A stretch of DNA of 64,000 nt from Malurus cyaneus samueli (Eukaryota > Chordata > Aves > Passeriformes > Maluridae): positions 45,532,840 through 45,596,839 of the forward strand of contig CM019218.1 of the NCBI GenBank assembly GCA_009741485.1, read 5' to 3'. Positions 35,201-47,200 of this stretch are shown here, piece after piece; position 1 is the stretch's first letter; every line of letters begins with the position of its first letter. The position numbers were made by a program, and so were the translations under genes. The notes under the pieces are model-generated. The model was not told the origin of the DNA, did not search any database, and was given only the letters and a program-made list of their open reading frames with translations.

Positions 35201-36753
35201 TGGAACAATTTTAAATGTTTAATTCCACTGTTCTTGGTTTTTTTTTGTATTAAGATATGCCACTGATTGGGAGCTTGATTCGTATTTTACAATACATGGA
35301 GGGCTGTGGGAAGAGAGCTGTTGATAACTCCAAGGAGTCTGAGCAAGAGGAGACTGCAAGGACTGATGTAAATGAGGAAGATTTCCATTTAAAAATTTTG
35401 AAGGACATTTGCTGTGAATTACTTTCCAATATGCTTCAAGAACTAACCAAGGTAAGAATGAACAAAATTCTAGGAGGGATTTCTGCAAGGAAGTTAAGAA
35501 AAACGTCTTTACTATTAGTGTGGGCATTTTTCTGTGCAAGTGCAGTTGCTTCCTGGGAATCCATTAGGGAATCAGCCAGACATAGCAACATGTGTTGGAG
35601 ATGGGAGTGACACAGGTTTTCAGAGGTGTGTGCCTTCAGGGCCAGGATTCTGTATGATAAATTCTATAAATGTATGTTGCCCTTTCTTTTGATTGAAAGA
35701 CAGTTGATTTAAGAAAAGGAAATACAGTGTATATAAACTCATCTTCTCAGCTGGATCTTTTTAATTATTGAAGCATTCAGGTTAAGAGATTTGTGATGTG
35801 TGAGCTTTCACACCTTTTTGTATCAGCTGTGTGTGGCTTTCTCTGAGAACTGTAAGTTCTGGCTGTTTTACCCATTTACAAGAACAAAGCACATTCTGTA
35901 GATGCTGTGCACAATTTTGACTTTGTTCTTTCATCAGCTGTTCATGACATGCTGGTTGTATTTCTCATTTTCCAGGACAATACCTTAGAAGGACTGCACC
36001 AGGGACACTTGAATGAACAGACATGTTCCTGTGCTTTTCAGAACCTCTTACCTCTGTATTTTGCATCGGTGAGTATGTGACAAAGTCTGTGACACAGCTG
36101 AAAAAATGCTACTTGAGTGGCAATACCTTTCCAAATCTGATGTACGAGCAGGACAGAATTGCTCAGTCACAGGTAAAACATCATTCCAGTGCCAGTCTTA
36201 TTCCTTCTGTCTGTTCTGCCTTACTTCAGCCAGAGTTTTGCTGAGTTCATCAGCCTGATGCCCGGGCCAAACTGTGCTGACGTGAATGGATGTCTGAAAC
36301 TTCATCCTAGCTGAAAATCTCTCCTGTGTATTTTTACAGAAGAATTATTCAAAATATTTTTCATAGGGAGCTTTGCTCTGGATGAGAAAAGTTTCTCTTT
36401 CTATGTTTCTTTTAAACAAGAAAGTAAGAGTTTGAGGAAAATGGTAATGTTTCAATACTTAGACCAACTGGAATTGGGGGATTTGGGAGAAAGGTAGCTA
36501 ATATGGGGCATTTTCCATTATTCGTTGCTATGGCTGCTGTTGACTACTCTTACTTGGAAGGTAGAGAAGTAGAAAGAGCCCTGGTGCTGGTATAAGAATT
36601 CTGTGTTCCATGCAAGTTAGGTTTTTTCTTCCTCCTTGTGTGTGTATTTTTTATTTTCAGGTGGAGAGTTTCCTTGAAGTCCTGCGTGAGGCTGATCAGA
36701 CGCTTGCTGACAATCTAGAAAAACGTTTCCCAAGCCTGAAGGTTCACACCTAA
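29286..36753 (+). CDS. SAAL1: SAAL1 (serum amyloid A-like 1 / SPACIA1), complete, 12 coding exons
   Basis: Exons 29286-29402, 29644-29757, 30696-30779, 31749-31828, 32169-32228, 32490-32605, 33650-33833, 34091-34173, 34317-34505, 35255-35451, 35976-36068 and 36661-36753 join to 469 residues, against about 474 in human. The protein starts MDRNPSPP and ends FPSLKVHT. Despite its name it is unrelated to SAA: it is an armadillo-like helical protein, linked in the literature to synovial-cell proliferation, with no established biochemical activity. Conserved landmarks are [66 protein letters not shown] and QEQKTVLAS. An acidic stretch (DAEEEEGDA) follows the start. Intron 9 uses a GC donor (34506), and exon 7 has two in-frame acceptors (33614 or 33650). 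The 3' UTR may run to AATAAA at 38220-38225. Confidence 0.96.
30132..30240. repeat. AT-rich microsatellite and 24-bp perfect palindrome in SAAL1 intron 2
   Basis: A short TG/TA run (about 30132-30150) is followed by a perfect 24-bp palindrome at 30175-30198 (half-site TAAGTAAGTAAT). It is flanked by a second inverted pair, ATTCCTTA at 30166-30173 and TAAGGAAT at 30211-30218. The whole block can fold into a long hairpin. Confidence 0.85.
31153..31384 (+). mobile_element. Interspersed repeat fragment, probably a songbird LTR remnant
   Basis: The stretch running from TTGACCCTGGCTGGAGGCCA through the AGAGATCACTCACCA block to TTACCAATCAAACCAG and TAATGAGAAATAAA resembles an LTR-type repeat I recall as very common in passerine genomes. 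Family assignment is from memory and unverified. No coding region or paired LTR is present. It lies in SAAL1 intron 3. Confidence 0.5.
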
Positions 36754-38225
36754 GAATGTACATGAAATATTTTCCTTCTTTGGAATGAAGATTTTGGACT
36801 GTTTCATTACAGTATTTCAGAAATCAAGTTTTCAGTAAATGCAGGAGGCAGGCTCTTTGCCAGCAGGTGGCTTTTAAGAAATGTTCCACATAGCCCTGAT
36901 TAACCTAGAGTTAATCTGGTATGCATGGGGAAGGAAATTACTGTCAATCAGTTCTGCATCTTCTCTCCTGTTTGCTCGGGTAATGAGAGACTCTTGATTT
37001 CGATGTGCTGTCCTGCAGAGTAACTCTCGATTCTGTATTTTCAGCTGGAGTGGAAACAGCAAAATGAATGAAGTGCACTGAGTAGCTTTTTAACATGGTG
37101 CTGGTTTCTTTCAAGTTGCTGTTGGCAAAAGGAGGATTGCTGAATAGAAAATCCCCTTCAAGCACGTGATAAAAACAGTTAAGTTATAGAGTTGTTTGGG
37201 GATTTTTTTAGATCCTGTCAATATCTTGAACAGGCACTGTAACAGAAACGTTTCATCCTTCTCCTTTCAAATCTTCACACTTCTGTTGAAGCCTCTTCAC
37301 TGCAGCTCTGAGCTGTGGTCTCAGTCCTTTGCAGATCAAAGGATTTGAGAATACTGTTAGCAATGGTCTGTGCTGCAGATTCCAGCCATTGCTGGTAAGT
37401 ACCCACAGTTAAAAGTTGTAGCGCAGATCTGGATTTAATACTTGCAGACCACCTGTTTTTTTTTCAGCAGTCTGTGCTTCAATTTAGGAGTGTAACATAT
37501 ATCAGTTATTTCCTTCTTCATTTGTTGTATGAGTTATCTCTGAATGGCATGAGAAATGCCATGTTTCCCTTGAGGGTGCTTAAGGTGTTAGGTCACTTGC
37601 AGGAAATTCAGTGTACAATCTCCTAAAACTCCCACTTTAATTATATGATGTATTAACTGTGTTGCATTTTTAGATCCTGTGTCTGCATGCAGTGCACCTG
37701 ACATGTTCTGAGTCTGAAGAGACAATACAACAACATATCAACCTCACTGTTTCTGTAAATGAGAGTGGAAAACAGTTGGTCTTTGTTAGGTTTGACATAT
37801 AAAAGCAAGTGGGAACCAGAGCATAGAGAATAACTTCATGTCACATACACACATTCCCTGGCTTTCCAGGTTTTACAGACTTTAGTATTGTGCTGGGCCA
37901 TGTTGTGTTTGCCCTGAGTTACCTGGACATGTGGTAAAATGCAGTATGTGTATATGTATATATAACCTTTCCATCCCAACTTCCAGTTTTCAAAATTAAT
38001 GCAATTTAATCATCCCCCTGCCAGCAGCATCTTAGTTGTCAGTTGGGAATTTGGAATTGCAAATATCTGACTTGTGTCACCAAAAAGAATTGCCATGGTT
38101 TATATCAATTTTTATATGCTATGTTTGTTGGAGAAAACTGGTGACTGTGAATCAGACGGCAGCATTTTTTCATACTACTTTGACAGTTTTGGGATATTTT
38201 CTTAAACCTACAGATTTGTAATAAA
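36754..38225 (+). other. SAAL1: SAAL1 3' untranslated region
   Basis: A/T-rich sequence after the SAAL1 stop (TAA 36751-36753), with no other recognisable gene. The first canonical AATAAA downstream is at 38220-38225. The 3' UTR is therefore about 1.5 kb if that signal is used; an upstream non-canonical site is possible. Confidence 0.6.
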
Positions 38226-41200
38226 GCTTCTTTTTTAAAAAAGACCCTGTATGCTTTCCTTCATTCTAGTGTCAATTAAATTTGTGTTCTGAATCACTGG
38301 AAATGTCTGTTACTCTCAGCTGTGTCAGTTGTAAGAGGAAAATTGAACCTCTTCATAATGTATGTGTGCTGTAAAATATGTTTGCCTTCATCGGATATTT
38401 ATTTTAACTCTTACTTTCTTTGCATAGTCATTTTTATGGTCTGGAAGTTAACATGTGTCTGATCCCATAAACATCTTTTGAGCTTAGTTTGGCCCCAGCC
38501 CTATCATGAGTGTCTTCCACCGTAGTGAAGAATTATTTCTGATGTGCCTCTCCTGAAATTTGTTGAAATTGAAATTCTGCAATAGCCATGTAATGTAATA
38601 TCCAAAAGAAAAAGCTGAGACAAGATCTGTTGACTTACTTTGTTCCTTCTTTTTGATACACCAATATCCAGTGTTAAGTGTCACTGATACCCAAAGCCTG
38701 CCATGCGACAGAAAAACTGACCGATATCATGTGGGAACCCAGGCGGGTCCCATCCTCCTCATCTGCAACAGAAGGAGCTGCAGGAGTGGTCAGCCAACCT
38801 TCCTTCAGCAGAATGACACTCCAGGTGTGCTGGGAATTTTTATCCTCGATAAACACGGTGAGTTGGAGACTGGGATTCTCCCTTCGCCCCACCGGGCAGC
38901 TGTCCTTGCATGGTGGGCACTGCGCTGCTTCCAGAGGCTGGTGCCAGAGTAAATACAAGGCAACTGTGCCGTGGTTTTGGGGTTCAGAGGGGGAAGAAAA
39001 TGCTTGTGGGAGCAGGTGGATGATGGGTTTGGAAATGGTGCACATGTGTTTCATCATCCTGCCAGCAGGGACCTCCCTCGGCCTGTGTTTCATGAGGAGC
39101 ATGTGTTCGGGGTTTTGGTGGGGTTGACGTTTTTCTGGGGAGGGGCAGGGAGGGTTTGGGAGGTGTTTGGGTTTTGAGTTTGGCATTTTTTTAATTCCCT
39201 CTCGTTGACTTGTTTTGATACGCTCTGGCAAGCCAGAGCTCACTAGGCCAGCTGGTTCAGAATGGTTATCTGTCTACAAGCAGGTGAGCAGCTGTCTTCC
39301 AGACCAAAGGTCTGATTAACTCCAGAGCATCCTCCTTGGGGGAAAAATGAGAAGTAATTGTGGCTGCTCTGTGCAGAGATCTGAGCAAACGTGGGTATCT
39401 GAAATACTGAACTGAAGCAGCTGGAACACAGTCATGCTTGACAAAGCTGGATGTGACTTCTGGCATCAGAACATCTGGAAAATTGAGGGAGAAAGCACTC
39501 TGGAAGGCCTTATTTTAAATTAGGCTTAATAGATCTATACAACAATTTCATTCAAAAGTAGGATTCTAAGGTTTTGTTGACTTCCATGTACATTTGGCAT
39601 CTTTATGCCACATTGTAACTTTTTCCTGGTGGGACAATGCACCAGAAAAACAAATTTGGGATGTGGGGAAGAAAACAGGGGCACTAGAATGCTTTATCTG
39701 CTTCTTTGCCAGCGCACAGAGTTGGTATGCTGATTATTGGGTATCCTAATGCCCAATGTTCATGTTGCCAATTTGTCCTTTCTGGTAGGCTGAACCATAA
39801 AACCTAAAAATCTCTTTTCTGTGCTTCTCCATATCCATGTCACTCTGCTTGCTTAATTTTCTGTCACCACTATTTTAGTTCCTATTTTTTCTAAGTGCTG
39901 TGATTCCTTTCTCTGTAAGATGAAACTGCCCTATTATAAACACCTTTCACAAAACTAAGCAGAATCCAGAAATATTCATATAAGATATACAAGATAAAAT
40001 CTTTATTTGCAAGTGAAGTATCTTCACAGTTTATTATGTTGGCATTGCAAAGTATGGAGGTGTTACTGTGGTTTTGTTTGCCTTGAAAATCTGTGTTCTT
40101 TCTCACTACCCTTATTTTGGCTGCTCTCAAAAAGCAGCACTGAAGAGTTTGCCTGAAGAGTTTTCACTGAAGAGTTTGCCTTTTTTTTTCTAGAGCAGAA
40201 TCTCTCGGTCACAGCAGTTCCCTAGTGCATCCTTTTATTTCCCCCTCAAAATTAAATGTCCTTTTTTAGCACTCGTTTACTTTTTATTTTGTTGGTGATG
40301 ATGATGATGATGATGATGAAATTCACGTGCTCTGCCAAAGTCAGTAAGAAAGGAAGAACCTGCTAAACCTGGGGCTGGGAGCAGTCTGCTGTGATGTTAT
40401 ACAATTTCCCCAAAGCCCTTCATGTGAAGGCAGTGAGTGGCTGTGCTCTGCTGCCCAGCCCAAGTGCATCAGCCCTGCAGTGAGCGAAGCCCTTCAGTCA
40501 GAGCAGATGGGGCGTGAGCTGAGCGATCTTGACATCACCAGGATGGCACAACAAACCAGGTTCTTGCCAATAGCAGTCCAAAAGCAGAGCTTCTGCAATG
40601 GGAAGTACTGCTCCTATGCCTCCTTTTATTTGCCTCTCTGATTTGCTTCTTTTGCAAAAAGAAATACAGTTTTATAATGCAAGGAGCTGACATCGAAGAT
40701 TGGTAAGAGAACAGGTTTCCCTCTGAGTTGTTACTGTGGAGGAAGTGAATGAACCCAGGGAAAACCCAATGTGGTTCAATTTTTCTTTCTCCCAGGTCAT
40801 GGCACATGAGCTGCATGTGTTAATGATGGCTCAGTAAAGTCTGAGAGCTGAGTTTTATACAAAGGCTACTGTGAAAGAGCTCACGAAGAAAAAGTAACAG
40901 TGGTAGGAGGCTGTGAAGAGAAGGCAGCAATACTGGAGAAAGAAAAGAGAAGGGATACTAGAAAAAGAAGGAAAATAGGGAAAAACTTGGAAGAATCATG
41001 ACAAAGAGGATAAATAACTGTGATATATTGAAGGAGGAGGGTATCAAATATCAGTAGCTATGTTAGCATTCTAGATCTGTCCAGGTGGAATAGCTAATGT
41101 GCTAACACTGATAAGATTTTCAGTTTTCAAAGCTAAATCTCCTTTGCAGTTTCTCCTGTTCCTATGGCAATGAAACAAGCTCAAGATGAACATGGGGTCT

Positions 41201-44200
41201 TAAAAATCACAGCAGGTGGGCAAATGAATATTGCTGGATTTTTTAAATTTCTTTTTTTTTTAATTCACCTGCTGTCCCCCCTTGTGTTTTGCTGGCTGGG
41301 TGAGGCATCAGGGAGCCAAATCATGAGGGAGGTGAAGCAGAGTCAGGTGTTGCAAGCCCTTGCTTTGCAAAGGTCTTGAGCCTGACAGAAGCAAGATGTG
41401 AAGGCAGAATCCTGCAGGGTTGGTGCTTGTATTTCCTACTCATCTGCAGCAGCCTGCTCCTGGCATAGGCACAGTGACTGACTGCATCTTTGTGTCTGTG
41501 CTGATTTAAGTCCCATGTTGACCCTTCCCCAGTTTATGTCCCTTCATCCAGTTTCCAAGGAATTCTTAAAAAAGCAAATGCACTTTGGTATTCTGTTTTG
41601 CAATAGTGGCAGTTATTTATTCTGTGCTTTAGGTTACGCAAACTTCATTTTAATTTTGCAGTGAATTTATATCAATATTATTTTTGTTGTCATGTATATA
41701 ATTTTTGGTGAGAGCCCTGCTTAAAGAAGTTGTGACTTTAACAAGCCATCTGTTAACCTTACATAGGAAGGAAATGCTTTTGTCAATTACTCCAATGAAA
41801 TCAGAAAAATAATTTCCTGTCTACAGTTGAAGACCGGTCACCCCATCTTCTGTCAATAGGAGGATATTGAAACATACAGGAAAATGTGTGCACACTTTTA
41901 TCCTGCCCTGCAATACAGCCACGGTGCTGCATTATAATTAGCCAGTGATGTCAGAAGCTTTAATTTTCCATTAAAAATTCTGTGTAGTGCACAAACTCTT
42001 TTATTCAACATCAGAGAGTTTCCTCATTAGTTAGGTGGGAAGGCTGGACACAGGAACCATGGGAAGACATTTTGAGTATATGCCAGCCTGATTAGTAAAC
42101 ACTTTGATTTAATGAGTTAGGAGAGTAGAAAAGAAGGAGAAACACCTCAGCTTAGGTGGGAATAAACAAAACTGCAAAATCACTCCATTTTGTCTTTTGG
42201 GATCAAGCTACTCAAGTGGCTGAATGCAAGAAAGAGCAATGGTGAACAGAAAAGGCTAAAATAATAGGAAAGGGAAAAATGACTGGAGAAAACATGGAAG
42301 AGCAAAGGAGGAGTCTGGGTTTGTGAGCTCTGTAGATGGAAGGTGTTTATGAGGAGACAAAAAGAAATACAGGAAATTGCCTGTGAGCTGAAAAATTATG
42401 TAGGTCCAAGGAAAGTCTTCAGGGGACCTAAACATATTTATTGTCTTTGTGCAATGTGAGCTACTCTCATGAGAAAATCCCAAGCCCAAATGAAGGGAAG
42501 ATTTGTCCTTTTCTTTCTTCCCCTATTGGAGAGGTTCTCACAACTCCTAAAAGGAAGTGGGAGATAGATGCAAAAATACTGTCATCCAGTTTCTCTGGAG
42601 AGGGATTGGAGTTTTCCAGGCCAATTCCTGCATTGTCCATGTGCTTACGGACACAAGCAAGAGCAGCCAGGGATCACCCTGAGGGGCAAATTGCTCGCAG
42701 CTTTCTTGCTTCTCCAGCCTTCCTGGATAGCAGAACAGGTGGGTGAGGACAGCATCCAGCAGTGTGTCGGGATAGCATTTGTGCACATGTGCTTTGGAGC
42801 CCACCCTGCTCGCTTCCCTCTTGTCCAATACTCAGTGATGAACATAAGGATCAGAACCGGATCTTTCATTGTGCTGTTATCAGTAACTTTAATCAACAGA
42901 TCTGAAATCAGCCCCCAAGATGGAAGTACTGAAAATAATCACAGTGCTACTCCACAGCTGTCATCTTTTCCATTAGAAGAGCTCTCAATACTACAGTGCC
43001 TTCTGGGAGGCACACTCATTTCTGGTCCACGGTGTAAAGGTTGAGGGTGCTTTGTTGGAAGAACCCGCTGAATGTGACACAGCATGATGTGATTGCCCAC
43101 GCAGGATAAAGGAAGTGCTGTCATGATTTAATTAACCAGTTCTGATCTGCTGATCTCCGAGTTTGCTTAGACTTGAAAGGAGTAAATATAATTAAATTAA
43201 ACAAAGGTTTTTCCTTCCCACACATGCTCTGGGGCCCTTTTGCTTCTTCCGTGAGCTAACAAAGAGCTTATGAATAACAGGCACAGTTGTCTTTGTTGTT
43301 GTTGTCCTAATGCAGAAGGCTGGCAGGAGGAATATTATGCACAGGTGCAGTATGTGCATGGCATGAGAGGAAGATGACACATGGGTGTTTGAAATTAGTT
43401 AAAATTTGAATTCCAGTATTGAATTGGCAAAAGGATAAAAAGGTTTTGGTGTCACCTGTTGCAGGTCAAGATAGTTTTGACAAAAAGTGGTAATGGTTGA
43501 ATTGAAACCTTATCAAAACAGAGGAAAGAGATAAAAGAAGTTTGAGTTCAGTTCTCAGTTTATCCAAAGGGTTTTTGTGTGTAACTACCTTGAGCTGTGT
43601 AAGCCCTCAGTGCCTTGTGATGTAGTTCTACAGCAGGTTTGGGATGGTTTTCCACCAGTCACAGGTGGCTGCCCCTTCACTTGTACTGCTCAGCATCTGC
43701 CTGGGGGGCTCTGAGAGCACAGTGACAAATTTCCAGTGGTTCCTTTGGCCACAGGTGGAGGGCATTGTGTAAAAGCACATCCTTGTCCAAACATGGCCTT
43801 TCTGCTCCTCTCACACTGTTTCTGCTGGCAGCTGGGGCCTGCCCTCTCCAAACACCACATCTTCTTTCCCAGTTTTGTGTCTGTGCTGGAGAGGTTTGTG
43901 GAGGGAGATGTAACCACAGTTCCCTTATATTCTACTGCATGTGCTTATGTCATGTGTATGTCATCATGTATGTCACAGCATGTGGCTGTGCAGATGTCAT
44001 TTATGGTGTGCTCTGCCAAATTTACCAGAAAATCCCTGATAACTACATTTACCATGTGATTTTCCAGGTGAATTTCCACCAGTCTTTCAGGAAGTTAATT
44101 CTAGACTGTATATTTGTATTTTTTGGATTAATGGGGTAAGAGAAGGTGGGTGGGGTGAAGAAGCTTAATAAAAAATGAGAAATACGCAGTCTGTTTAACC

Positions 44201-47200
44201 CCCTTTGTTCTCTGGAGTAGCTCTCACATCAATCAAAGCCAACATTGATTAAACACAACTTGTTCTTGACTAAAATCAGGTTTAAAAATAAGCAAATATT
44301 TTGTCCAGGTAGTGTGCCAGATATTAAAGATTAGTTTGAGTCATCCAGAATGAACTTTTTCCCCATCTTTTCTTCCTAAAAATTTATACTGTCTTTTCCA
44401 GTCTGTAACTCTTTTCCATTTAGTCCCCAAAAGCATGTGAATAGATGAAAAAAATTGCAAATAGATGGGAGGTACAGTGTTAGTTCACTGAATATATTGT
44501 TGTGAATTGTACTGAGCTCTGCTTGCACATCTTTGACAAATCCTCATTAGTCTGTTTTGCTCTAAACTTGCATTCTCTTGTCAGTTGTGTATCTGCTCGC
44601 AGTTTGCCACCCTAATCTCTTATCCATGATCCTGGTTACTGTTTAGCTAATGCTTTCAACCTTAAATAATCTTATAATGTTGTATTTCTCTGAAATAAAA
44701 TTTTGTACCACGTATTCCTAAAAGCAAAGCCTCTAATCAGGCAGATGAGACTCATTAGTGTTATGTTTCAAGGAGCCTTTCTTTGATGCAAACCAATTAA
44801 TTTTGCCCCAATACAAAATTGTTCTAACTATAATGGGAGTTAAAATCTAATAAGATAAAACAAACTCAGAGGGAAAAAATAACATCTGTCATAAGAACTC
44901 AGCATGACGAACAGCTTTTGCCAGTCTCGGAAATGATGATGTGTTTCACAGCTCTGAGGCTGGATATTTTACAATTGCTGGTGTGTTTAAAGTTGCTGCT
45001 GTGAATTGATGGGTTTACATCGCTGGTTTTCATCCTTAGAGCAAAAACTGACTGTGATTTAATTTACATTTTTCATGCTGATCAATGGCCAGTGTCTAGA
45101 CCAGAGGCTGCCTGCCCTCTGGGTGATTTCAGGACTTCAGTGGATGGGGGGTGTCTGAAATCTGTGAACAGAGATTGGTCCTCTGAGCTCACTTTGTTGT
45201 GAAGCCTTGAGGGTATTTAACAGACTGGCTAAGAATGAAAAGTATGACCTTGCCCTCTGTTTCAGAAAGGCTGATCATCTACAGCACGGAGGTCAAACAC
45301 TCCAAAAATTGGCTGTAACAGGGAAACCCAATGTCTTTTGTGATTGTTTGGGCCTTAGAGTCAGCTCTTGATTTCTCTTGGCCTGGCTATGTTTAGGGTG
45401 TGTGAAACACATCACATATGCTCTTCCTGCTTCTTCCATTCAGCTAACTTGTTGTCGGGCACCCTTTCTGAACAAATAAGAATATGACAGAGACTGGCAG
45501 GGTGAGGCTGTGCCAGAAGTACCTGGAGAGCTCTTGTTCTCTTTCCTGAATGGATCAAAGTCTGCTGAATCGTTTGCTGAGCTCTGCTTACTCATATCAT
45601 TAGCGAGTACAAAGCTTTCTCCTTTGTTGGCTCTTCCACCTCGATCTGAATGCACAAAATGCTGCTGTTCTACTAATTAGGCCAACAGGCTGGGGTTAGC
45701 AATGACTGCTATTCTCAGCAGGTCAGGATGCTGCAGTGCAGAGTTGTGACCTTGGCTCACCCAGTGTGAGCCTCCCCTTCAGCCCTGCCTGAGCTACAGG
45801 GATTGGGGTGCCAGCCTGAGCACAGCAGGATTTGCCAGGCTCAGGAGAGCTGATGGAAATGCAGTATTTCCTTGGCCTCTCCAGGCTGCACCGTCTTTCC
45901 CGGTAGATCAGTTTGTTGAGATTTTCCACTTGGCTTTTCCCACTCCTGGTTGATGGTTCTGGCTGGACTAAATCTTGTTTGCTCTGTTAACACAGGGAAT
46001 CTTTGCCGACTGTTGGGGGACCATGTTTAACTTGAGGTGACTTGACCAACACTGAACAGATAGAGAAATAAAAGGAAATTGTAATTGGCACTTCTGTGCA
46101 CACCAGCTTCTGAATAATTGGATCAAAGAGCTCTTTCAGGACTTTGATTCCCGTTTCAGTTTGGTCTGAAATGTAGCTGATTGATACTAAATTTGTGATA
46201 TCATAATCACTAGTGAAAACAAATCAGAGCCTGGTTTCTCCCTTGTCCCAACAGCATCTAAACTAACCTTTTGGAAAAGGCTTGCAAAGGTGTTGTTAGG
46301 AAAAATTACACCTTGTTTGCTCAGAGCAGTGAGTAACTCGTGTCACTCGGGATTTTATTTAGCTTTTATGAAATGAAAAATATTTCCTGCCTCAGATGAA
46401 AGGGCTAATATAACTTCTTCAAACAGTCCAAAGCAAATATACAAACAGTGAATGGTCTGTTGGCTGGATGTGCTTCAGTAGGTTTACACAGCAGCTCTGG
46501 CTTTTCAAAATAAGTGTGCTTGAAGGCTGCTGATACTACAGCTGGCTGAGTCATGCTGAGAGGGTTATTTCCCTCATTGGTACGGCACTTTTCATTGGAA
46601 AAAGATATTTGTAAATGTTTTAAATAATTATGTCATTTAAAATCCCCTTTTTATTTTGTTGCATATTAACTGTTTATGAATGAAATGCCTTATTAACAGC
46701 TATTCAGTAGCATGGAAAATTATCTGATTGCTAAACCACCCTGATGGAGATGTGGTTTTCTTTTTAGGGGCTGAGATGGCCAGACATTTTTCGGAGGTTA
46801 CCCTGAGTTCAGGGTGGGACACTGTCACAGCCTCATGCTGGTGAAAGGCTGTGTGAATTGTTCTGGGAAGTGTTTGCTGGAAGAACTGTGGTTCACAGAA
46901 GAAGGTAGAAAATGGAAGAATTCCTTGTAGAAAGCCAGGGATTTCAGATCCATGCATTTCTTTAGAAATTTGAAAAGCTTTGGATTTGGAGGTTTTAAGC
47001 TTCCCACGTTTAATTAAATGACCCAAGCCACAATGACAGGTGACCTCACTTACGTGAGAGAATTCAGAGGTTGGGAGAATGAAGATTTAAAAGTGAATGG
47101 AAGGGAATGCGGCTGCTTAGGTGTTGTTACAATAAATACTTTATAAATGTTAAAAATTAGTAGAAGAAAATGAGTAATTTTCAGATCAGCTGTTTTTTGG

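Noticed and set aside
38674..39243. 189-codon minus and 149-codon plus open frames
   Set aside because: No recognisable motif, no supporting splice structure, and they overlap each other in antisense.
42568..43044. 158-codon plus-strand open frame in the SAAL1-TPH1 gap
   Set aside because: Sequence resembles no family I know and no flanking exon continues it; most likely chance.
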